Below, piece by piece: positions 6,172-11,541 of a DNA stretch of 11,541 nt. A program made the translations under genes and the position numbers. The stretch is from NCBI GenBank assembly GCA_029932715.1, contig JAOZPO010000026.1, positions 1-11,541 of the forward strand, in the 5' to 3' direction. Numbering within the stretch: position 1 is the stretch's first letter; the number at the start of each line of letters is the position of its first letter. The notes under the pieces were generated by a model that had not been told where the DNA came from, did not search any database, and worked only from the letters and a program-made list of their open reading frames with translations. This stretch comes from Halobacteria archaeon (GTDB lineage Archaea; Halobacteriota; Syntropharchaeia; Alkanophagales; Methanospirareceae).

Positions 6172-9150
6172 ATGAAGATGATAGCAAAGATGAAAAAAAG
6201 GTATACGGCATCTGTTATAGCATTAGTCTTGTTTGCGTGCTTGCTTTTTTGCGCGCCTGCTCTCGCATGTTACAACTGGTATGGCTTCCCGATGCAAGGT
6301 GGGGAGCACCCGCAGTTTGGCAACGGCACGGTGGCAAACGGCACGGTGATTGGCGGCGTTTACTATGACGCCGGGCACGGTCAGACCGGTGAAGGACCGA
6401 TTGATGTAGGACCGTACATACAAACTTTCAACGTGCCGGACTATGATAAAGTGCAGTTTGCACGCCTCTACGTTCTTCATGTCTGGGCTGGAACAGAGAG
6501 CCATCATGGATGGGTAAATACGAGCTTCAACGATCATAATTTAGGCAATATAACGCTTCTTGGCGCTGACGATATTGGCCCTGACTGTAATAAGAAAGTG
6601 TGGTCTTCTGGACACGGCGTATACGTCGTGCGGTATAATGTAACCAGTCTCGTTACAACGGGCACTAATAATGCAAGCGCAGTCACAGGCAAGTTAAAGG
6701 GTAATTTTGATGGTCGTATAACGGCAATCGGGCTGATTGTGGTATATGAGAAGAAGGGTATGAGCAAAACGCGATACTGGATTGTGCAGGGACATGATAC
6801 ACTAACCTACGCAACTTCCGGGCACCCTGCCAAAGACTACGGCTATGCCTATTTCAATGGCACGATAGAAGACCCGAATGAATGGAAAAGTGCTGTTTTT
6901 TATACCTTGTGGACAGTAGGAGATACCGGTGATACCGATACGCTGTGGTTCAATGGTGATGATAACATGCTTTGTGAAGGTTGTACGAACTACGAGCAGG
7001 GCCCTTATTTCGACTTTAAGAAAATCGAGGTGAAGAACGATACTGTTAATCTTCTGACCACAAGCGGTAACTATGCAAAGTACTGGCGTGATGGTGATCA
7101 GTATGTGCACTGGATGAATGCGGTCTTAGTGCTCGGCAAGGAATCGAAACCCGACCTTATAGTGGAGAAGATAGAAGAACCTGTGCTGCCCTATTATAAC
7201 TACACGCTTGCCGTTGTTGAGAATCATACCTATAATGTCAATGCTACGGTCAAGAACATAGGCACAGGAGCTGCTAATAAGTCGAATGTAACACTGCATG
7301 CAGGTGGTACGCAGATAGATACGCAACAGGTCCCCAGCCTTGATGCCGGAGCAAGAAAAGAAGTGCGGTTTTCATGGACTCCTTCTGCATCTGGAAACTA
7401 CACACTTAAAGTAACGGCAGATGCTACTAACCAGATAAACGAATCTGACGAGACGAACAATAACAGGTCTAAGTTTATAGATGTGCTTCCTGAAGTGGAA
7501 GCGGACCTCGTGATCTCACCGAATGATATAATATTCCTGCCGGCTTTCGCATGGCACACTGCAAATAATAAAACAATAATTCAGGTAGATGTAACAAATA
7601 ATGGAACCAGAGACGCAAACAACTTTGATGTTCGTTTTTTCGTTGACGCAGCGGAAATAAATAATACTCAGCTATCCGTAGCGGCAAAAGCGGTTAAGGT
7701 GACTTCGTTTGTTTATGACGCACCCAAAGGAGGACCTTATGATGTAAAGCTCGTCCTCGACTCTGCGGATGAAACAGCGGAGTCTAATGAAAGCAACAAT
7801 GAAGCTGCCAGACTATTAAAAGTGATAGAGATAAGAGTAAGGAGCACACACCACTATGGCGACACTACAATATACAATGCTATCGAATCGAACTGGACAG
7901 ATGTAGAGATGTTTGATGTGATCAGGCTTGTGCCTGAGAATACGACGCCGTTGGATACGCTTAATAGTGTCGCTCATGTCAGGCCATTCTCTGCAAATCC
8001 CGTCTATGAAATTGACGGAATCGAGCAAGACCCTAAAGGTCCTATTTACTGGCGTCTCTATATGAATGGAAGGTACATGGCTGGTGATTATAGACAGTAT
8101 AGCGAATACCCACTGCGTGACGGTGAAACAATGCACTGGGACTTCCAGAAACAGGTTGGTGCAACTGCAACTGCGAGTTTCACACCTCCAGCTACGGTGC
8201 AGAGCTATAATTACCCATATCCAGAGCCGTTCACACATGGATACTGGCATTCTGTCTGGAATACGACCATCATCTGTCCCAATGCATCCTCGGAATACAT
8301 CCAAATAGCGCATAATATCCGCGACAAGCTTGTTTCAAGCGGCGTACCGGACGAGAGGATAGATATTGATACAGATGTTAATGTACTGGGAACAGAGAAG
8401 AAGAAAACAAATAATCTTATACTGCTCGGTACCTACACGGCAAATGACATAATAAATGAACTCAATCTTTACCACGAATACAGTGGAATGGTTGTTTTCT
8501 ACCGTAACGGGAAGTTGATTAATGACTATGATAAAAGCGAATATGAACGTGGAAGCGTAGTACAGGCATTCGACAATCCTTACGATGACGGCTCTCCTGG
8601 TACAAACTATTCCTGGAACTTCCCGGGACCTGTGATATTCATGGCTTCCGGGTTGACGGACAGTGATGCAAAAGCTGCTGCGGAACTGCTCATCAACCGA
8701 ACGGATGATCTGAACCGGTTCTGGGTAATAAAAACGCCATCAGCAGCAGTATCTTTCGATACTGGTTCCGGGCAATATCCGAGCATATCGGGTATCCACA
8801 AGGGTAATTTCACGCCTAAATACGACCTCGAAGTCCATGAAATATACACGTATCCATGCACAGGTACCGGGGGACACAGCGAGCGGGTTATAATCTATGA
8901 CGGTGCAGCCGAACTAATAAATGCAAGCTGGGAGGGCTACCAGGGGGACTATCATAATATCTCGGTCTCGCCTTCTGTTATGCTGTCAGCAAAGCAGAAC
9001 TACCGTTATGAGATAATAACGGGCTCGTATCCGCAGATAATTCACAATCAAACACTTACAAACGAATATGGAACAATCACATGTAGTGAGTTCATAGATG
9101 CGAATGGGAGAAGGTATGACGATTGGATTCCGGCAATCAAACTCTTTTAA
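6172..9150 (+). CDS. Large exported surface protein: DUF3344, two CARDB, DUF4430-like, alpha/beta and YTYPC modules
   Basis: 992 aa with signal peptide (1-32, basic MKKR then hydrophobic, ending PALA). Domains in order: DUF3344 (33-323; GGVYYDAGHGQ, ARLYVLHVWAGT, VVYEKKGMSKTRYWIVQGHD, HWMNAVLVLG); two CARDB domains (325-438 and 442-552, each ending in an ESDETNNN or ESNESNNE loop); a DUF4430-like region (553-660; YEIDGIEQDPKGP, WRLYMNGRY, LRDGETMHWDF); an unassigned alpha/beta region (690-855; NNLILLGTYTANDII, VVQAFDNPYDDG, PVIFMASGLTDSDA); and the unnamed YTYPC module (859-992). DUF3344 and CARDB proteins are common archaeal surface proteins of uncertain role; DUF4430 resembles part of cobalamin-binding proteins, but ligand binding here is not shown. 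No C-terminal membrane segment is present, so the last module may mediate attachment. Domain assignments are by eye. Confidence 0.87.
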   Translation: MKMIAKMKKRYTASVIALVLFACLLFCAPALACYNWYGFPMQGGEHPQFGNGTVANGTVIGGVYYDAGHGQTGEGPIDVGPYIQTFNVPDYDKVQFARLYVLHVWAGTESHHGWVNTSFNDHNLGNITLLGADDIGPDCNKKVWSSGHGVYVVRYNVTSLVTTGTNNASAVTGKLKGNFDGRITAIGLIVVYEKKGMSKTRYWIVQGHDTLTYATSGHPAKDYGYAYFNGTIEDPNEWKSAVFYTLWTVGDTGDTDTLWFNGDDNMLCEGCTNYEQGPYFDFKKIEVKNDTVNLLTTSGNYAKYWRDGDQYVHWMNAVLVLGKESKPDLIVEKIEEPVLPYYNYTLAVVENHTYNVNATVKNIGTGAANKSNVTLHAGGTQIDTQQVPSLDAGARKEVRFSWTPSASGNYTLKVTADATNQINESDETNNNRSKFIDVLPEVEADLVISPNDIIFLPAFAWHTANNKTIIQVDVTNNGTRDANNFDVRFFVDAAEINNTQLSVAAKAVKVTSFVYDAPKGGPYDVKLVLDSADETAESNESNNEAARLLKVIEIRVRSTHHYGDTTIYNAIESNWTDVEMFDVIRLVPENTTPLDTLNSVAHVRPFSANPVYEIDGIEQDPKGPIYWRLYMNGRYMAGDYRQYSEYPLRDGETMHWDFQKQVGATATASFTPPATVQSYNYPYPEPFTHGYWHSVWNTTIICPNASSEYIQIAHNIRDKLVSSGVPDERIDIDTDVNVLGTEKKKTNNLILLGTYTANDIINELNLYHEYSGMVVFYRNGKLINDYDKSEYERGSVVQAFDNPYDDGSPGTNYSWNFPGPVIFMASGLTDSDAKAAAELLINRTDDLNRFWVIKTPSAAVSFDTGSGQYPSISGIHKGNFTPKYDLEVHEIYTYPCTGTGGHSERVIIYDGAAELINASWEGYQGDYHNISVSPSVMLSAKQNYRYEIITGSYPQIIHNQTLTNEYGTITCSEFIDANGRRYDDWIPAIKLF

Positions 9151-9157
9151 TTTTCGC

Positions 9158-9167
9158 ATTTATATAG
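9158..9167 (+). promoter_or_regulatory. TATA box of the rhodanese gene
   Basis: ATTTATATAG is centred about 46 bases before ATG 9209. It predicts transcription from near 9189 and a leader of about 20 bases containing GAAGGT (9192-9197), 11 bases before the ATG. This gives an independent promoter for the interrupted rhodanese gene. Confidence 0.5.
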
Positions 9168-9403
9168 ACAGTGATAAAATAAAACAAAATAGAAGGTAAA
9201 GCCGAAAAATGAAAAAGATAATTGCAGGGGTTTTGGTATCGCTACTTTTACTTGTCAGTTCAAGTGTAGTAGCATACGCAGAGCTTACTCCACCGCTCCC
9301 GGGTGTGCCAAGTTACGACATCAGTGCAGAGGAAGCGCATAAAATGCTTGCAGAAACACCAGGACAAATTATTCTGCTGGATGTTAGAACAGAAGGGGAA
9401 TAT

Positions 9404-9413
9404 AGTGCTGAGT
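9404..9413 (+). repeat. Target-site duplication, left copy
   Basis: AGTGCTGAGT directly abuts the left inverted repeat and is identical to 9589-9598. In the host gene it encodes Ser-Ala-Glu plus one base. Confidence 0.9.
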
Positions 9414-9588
9414 CATAGGTGTTCGGTTAAGTACAAGTCAACATAAATAATGACCCATAAAATACTATAACAACGCATTTCCGACACGTATTTACACTGA
9501 TTTTGCGTGAATCTGTATCAATAAAATACTTTTTGTATGTCTTTTCTTTTGGTTTTGTGTGCCATAAATACCTAACCGAACACACATG
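9414..9588. mobile_element. 175-bp MITE-like non-autonomous element
   Basis: Terminal inverted repeats: left end CATAGGTGTTCGGTTAAGTA (9414-9433) and right end, read inward on the other strand, CATGTGTGTTCGGTTAGGTA (9569-9588), matching at 17 of 20 positions. The inside is AT-rich, has no convincing coding frame and holds a 10-bp direct repeat ATAAAATACT (9457-9466 and 9521-9530). A perfect 10-bp host duplication flanks it. Small size, inverted ends and lack of transposase fit a MITE moved in trans. Ends starting CAT with a roughly 10-bp duplication are reminiscent of IS4-family elements of the IS231/ISH8 type; that attribution is inference, and no parent element is in the window. Confidence 0.88.
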
Positions 9589-10074
9589 AGTGCTGAGTAT
9601 ATACCGGGCACTATAAACATACCAAAGAATGCATTAGAAAGTAGAATTGACGAATTGGACAAATCTAAAGCAATTATCGTGTATTGCAGATCCGGTGGTA
9701 GAAGTAGCGCAGCAAAAAATACACTTGCTCAATATGATTTCACAGTTTATAACATGCTTGGTGGAATAACAGCGTGGAAAGAGAAGTTCGATACTTCTAC
9801 GTCAACGTCAACAGATGCAGAAATTCCTTCGCCCTCGGTATTGCCAGAGCACACGCCCGCTCCGTCACCTGCTACGTCGCTTGCGCTCACACCTCGAACG
9901 GCGCTATTTTTTATCCTTCTTGTTCGTATGCCGCCTCGTCTTCAGCAACCGCCTCATCCTCGGTTTGACACTCATAATATGCTAAAACACGTTGCACTCG
10001 CTTTTTATCCCAACCGGGTGGAAACTTATTTTCGCTCATTTTCTTTTCCTTCGCATACGTTTTCGGTAAGCTAA
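9586..10074 (+). CDS. 3' rhodanese fragment with a start codon supplied by the element (possible new ORF)
   Basis: The last three bases of the element are ATG (the complement of its terminal CAT) and fall in frame with the rhodanese: ATG AGT GCT GAG TAT. The 162-aa frame keeps the catalytic CRSGGRSS loop but lacks the signal peptide and the DVRT strand, so any product would be cytoplasmic and incomplete. No Shine-Dalgarno precedes the ATG. CATAAATA (9563-9570) at the element's right end is a weak TATA-like sequence, closer to the ATG than a leaderless transcript would need. The last ~55 residues are antisense to the small gene at 9911-10039. Whether it is expressed is unknown. Confidence 0.4.
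   Translation: MSAEYIPGTINIPKNALESRIDELDKSKAIIVYCRSGGRSSAAKNTLAQYDFTVYNMLGGITAWKEKFDTSTSTSTDAEIPSPSVLPEHTPAPSPATSLALTPRTALFFILLVRMPPRLQQPPHPRFDTHNMLKHVALAFYPNRVETYFRSFSFPSHTFSVS
9589..9598 (+). repeat. Target-site duplication, right copy
   Basis: AGTGCTGAGT directly follows the right inverted repeat and is identical to 9404-9413. Lack of any mismatch suggests a fairly recent insertion. Confidence 0.9.
9911..10039 (-). CDS. Small (42 aa) antitoxin-like protein of the KFPPGWD/DEAVAEDEAA type
   Basis: Reads MSENKFPPGWDKKRVQRVLA, then a YYECQTEDEAVAEDEAAYE segment and a stop at 9911-9913. I recognise this as a small acidic protein commonly found directly downstream of DUF4258-like genes in archaea and cyanobacteria and regarded as the antitoxin half of a pair; the recognition is from memory of the pattern. 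The K-FPPGW-(D/N)-xx-V-xx-VL-xx-YE core and E-DEAVAEDEAA motif are intact. Some relatives continue for about 20 more residues after this point, so the C-terminus may be short. The ATG overlaps the stop of the broken upstream gene (ATGA at 10039-10036), the usual coupling in such pairs. Its 3' half is antisense to the run-on end of the rhodanese frame. Confidence 0.65.
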   Translation of the reverse strand: MSENKFPPGWDKKRVQRVLAYYECQTEDEAVAEDEAAYEQEG

Positions 10075-10193
10075 CAATGCTTTTCCTAATAAATCATAAA
10101 ATATCTTCTACTTCTTGCTCCGTTACACCATGCCGATAGATATGCGGGGCGTTTGTCCCGGAGTCTATATAAAACCGAAGTTTCAGTTTGCAT
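10036..10193 (-). pseudogene. Remnant of a DUF4258-like toxin gene with internal deletion
   Basis: Two pieces of one small gene are visible on the minus strand. The N-terminal piece (10189-10097) reads KLKLRFYIDSGTNAPHIYRH then GVTEQEVEDIL, with an ATG (10193-10191) put out of frame by one extra base (10190). The C-terminal piece (10098-10036) is in another frame and reads YDLLGKALLAYRKRMRRKRK, with its TGA overlapping the antitoxin ATG. Proteins of this family (MKxRFYID...PHIYxHGVxxxEVEDVL, ending in a GKxLxAYRRRxRRK tail) are about 80-95 aa as I recall, so roughly 35-40 central residues are missing and the join is out of frame. It starts 14 bases after the stop of the DUF3344 gene on the same strand. 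Toxin function is inferred and is lost here. Confidence 0.65.
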
Positions 10194-10206
10194 TTTAGTC
10201 ACTTTT

Positions 10207-11541
10207 TCAGCGTTTAGTTCTTTGCCACCGCCTCTCCCACAGGTACCCGGCATAAACGAAAGCAACAGCCACTGCTACCACTGCAAGCCGCATCAAAAAC
10301 GCAAGCATCGAGAACTTTACCGTGCCACCACCGCCCTGCTCTTCACTACGAGCTACCGTGCCTTTCATCAACCGACCGGTAATCGTCTTTCCGGTTTCGC
10401 CACCCGTTACCGTTTTCCCCGCGGTACCTGCTGCTGTACCTGCACCAAGGCCTTCTCCTGTGCCTTCGCCAGGGCCAAGTCCCTCCGTCCACGCACTTAC
10501 AGATGCACCTCCTCTTTTAAGTGGTGGCGGCAGTTTAGTCGTGACTTCAACTAGCTGAGTGTCATCGTTATTGTCTTCGTTCAATTCGCGTACTGCATTG
10601 CCGCAATCCACAGAGACGTTCAACCTCACAATCTGTCCAACAGCACGCGGTGTCCACGGTAAAGTCAACTGCACACGACCACCACCTTCTAACGATTCAA
10701 CCGGCACCGTCCTTTCCGGCTCTCCATTCACCGAGAAGCAGACACTAAAATTCCTTGCTTCGCTTTTTCCTTGATTTTCTATATCCACAGTCATAGGCAG
10801 TCCTACTACCACGCTCTTCGGTATGTATGGTTTCACGAGGTCGGGTGGATATGTCACAGTAAGGATGGCATGAGCAACGCCCATCATCGTGCCTCTACTT
10901 TGTATCGCTGCATAATTTACCTTATCAAGTACGTTTACATATTCCCACCCTTCATGCACTTTCGTTAAAGCTATATCTCCTGCATTGACCTTCTTCCAGA
11001 ACCCTATATCTTCATCTTCAGTGCGCCGTGGTATTTCCCGTCCATTAAAGTATAGTGCATCTGCTCTCCCTTTTGCTTTTAAATATAAATCGTCTTCACC
11101 ATGTGTATTATAGGATACTAAAACCGTTTTTAGTGTTGCATTTGCCAACGAGGCATCAGTTACTCCTGTAAATTTAATCTTTCTTGTGCATTCGTCATAA
11201 TCGAGACCTGTGGGGTGATAATTACTCCCTGCCATCATAACATCCCGATCTTCACCAATCCAGTATCTGGTAAGGGGTGCATTTTCATCTTCATATACTA
11301 TCAGAAGAGCCATACCCGCTATTCCAAATTGATAATTCAGGGGACCACCACAATTCTTCCTTTCTGCTTTCGCCCAATTTCTTGCTTCCTCAGAGTGTTT
11401 ATAATCATTTACAGGAATATCATAACAATAAGTTGCATAAGTCACATTAAAATCTGTTGCATCAGGAATATCAGAATATAAGTCTGTATCTGTAGGAGAA
11501 GATAGTTTATTGTCGTTGAAGTAGACAATCAACTGTGTTTC
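10207..11541 (-). CDS. DUF3344/CARDB membrane-anchored surface protein (partial, 5' end outside window)
   Basis: The frame is open to the right edge (ETQ precedes the TTG at 11532), so the N-terminus and signal peptide lie outside. The visible part carries most of a DUF3344 domain (QLIVYFND, ALLIVYEDENAPLTRYWIGE, ALYFNGREIPRR, WEYVNVLDKVNYAAIQ, AHAILTVTYP), one CARDB domain (VVGLPMTVDIENQGKSEARN to ELNEDNNDDTQLVEV), a Gly/Thr-rich linker (about 10510-10330: GEGTGEGLGAGTAAGTAGKT) and a C-terminal membrane segment (FSMLAFLMRLAVVAVAVAF) followed by a basic tail (ERRWQRTKR). This predicts an extracellular protein anchored at its C-terminus, unlike the secreted DUF3344 protein at 6172. It is convergent with the rhodanese gene. 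Function beyond surface location is unknown. Confidence 0.85.
   Translation of the reverse strand, partial: ETQLIVYFNDNKLSSPTDTDLYSDIPDATDFNVTYATYCYDIPVNDYKHSEEARNWAKAERKNCGGPLNYQFGIAGMALLIVYEDENAPLTRYWIGEDRDVMMAGSNYHPTGLDYDECTRKIKFTGVTDASLANATLKTVLVSYNTHGEDDLYLKAKGRADALYFNGREIPRRTEDEDIGFWKKVNAGDIALTKVHEGWEYVNVLDKVNYAAIQSRGTMMGVAHAILTVTYPPDLVKPYIPKSVVVGLPMTVDIENQGKSEARNFSVCFSVNGEPERTVPVESLEGGGRVQLTLPWTPRAVGQIVRLNVSVDCGNAVRELNEDNNDDTQLVEVTTKLPPPLKRGGASVSAWTEGLGPGEGTGEGLGAGTAAGTAGKTVTGGETGKTITGRLMKGTVARSEEQGGGGTVKFSMLAFLMRLAVVAVAVAFVYAGYLWERRWQRTKR

Larger units (their letters stand above)
9209..10074 (+). pseudogene. Exported rhodanese (sulfurtransferase-like) gene split by a small mobile element
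   Basis: The two halves encode one single-domain rhodanese with a signal peptide (MKKIIAGVLVSLLLLVSS... to about residue 25). The 5' part (9209-9418, 69 aa) has YDISAEEAHKML and ILLDVRTEGEYSAE, then runs into the element and stops at TAG 9416-9418. The 3' part resumes at 9589 with YIPGTINIP, catalytic loop CRSGGRSS and YNMLGGITAW. Removing the element plus one copy of the 10-bp duplication restores EGEYSAEYIPGTINIP without a break, so the insertion is precise. Beyond the rhodanese domain is a Thr/Ser/Pro-rich linker (about 9796-9890). The frame then continues through sequence antisense to a small minus-strand gene until TAA 10072-10074, so its original C-terminus appears lost. Active only if the halves are made and assemble, which is unlikely. 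Confidence 0.88.

Noticed and set aside
7816..8313. Minus-strand open frame of 165 codons inside the large DUF3344 gene
   Set aside because: It is antisense to a well-supported domain-rich gene, rich in Arg, Cys and Ile, with no motif or ribosome-binding site.
9434..9568. Coding gene or structured RNA inside the 175-bp element
   Set aside because: No frame of useful length and no strong internal hairpin by eye; only a short 10-bp direct repeat was seen.
10153..10558. Plus-strand open frames opposite the 3' end of the minus-strand DUF3344 gene
   Set aside because: Pro-rich frames are the complement of the Gly-rich linker; the minus strand has clear DUF3344, CARDB and membrane-anchor features.

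Overview
The window looks like a piece of an archaeal chromosome. TATA-like boxes sit at the expected distance upstream of several genes. The products are dominated by secreted or surface proteins rich in Asn-X-Ser/Thr sequons, built from domains typical of methanogen and methanotroph (ANME-type) archaea: cohesin, CARDB, DUF3344, and CnaB-like or carboxypeptidase-regulatory-like beta-sandwiches. The family mix suggests a Methanosarcina, Methanophagales or Syntrophoarchaeum-like lineage. This is inference from domain content; no phylogenetic marker is present.

Layout, left to right. (1) 177-5208, plus strand: three tandem genes for exported cohesin-bearing proteins, probably one operon (gene 1 to gene 2 spacing 0 bp with a strong Shine-Dalgarno, gene 2 to gene 3 spacing 34 bp). 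Together they carry four cohesin domains, but I found no dockerin in the window. Gene 2 fuses cohesin to a rhodanese domain that has lost its N-terminal half. Gene 3 ends in a tandem duplication of a GWNLIS...PGRGYWV module. (2) 5243-6133: a gene with its own promoter, a 12-bp direct repeat near the predicted transcription start, and a -1 frameshift in an A run near its 3' end. (3) 6172-9150: a 992-aa multidomain DUF3344/CARDB/DUF4430-like surface protein. (4) 9209-10074: an exported rhodanese gene split by a 175-bp element with 20-bp imperfect terminal inverted repeats and a perfect 10-bp target duplication. (5) 9911-10193, minus strand: the remains of a small toxin-antitoxin-like pair, with the DUF4258-like first gene broken and the 42-aa second gene still open. 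(6) 10207-11541, minus strand: the 3' part of a second, membrane-anchored DUF3344/CARDB protein that runs off the right edge.

How it fits together: most genes look like parts of a cell-surface assembly system. An unnamed ~135-residue module (landmarks FDTG, YTYPC, DWHNIS, TGSYPQI, DANG, WIPAI) ends three otherwise different proteins (genes 1, 4 and 5), so it is a plausible shared attachment or binding unit. The right third is a decay zone, with a MITE-like insertion, a deleted toxin gene and a replaced 3' end of the rhodanese gene all within 1 kb. I see no CRISPR array, rRNA, tRNA or transposase gene. The most novel items are the shared C-terminal module, the cohesin-rhodanese fusion and the small non-autonomous element.
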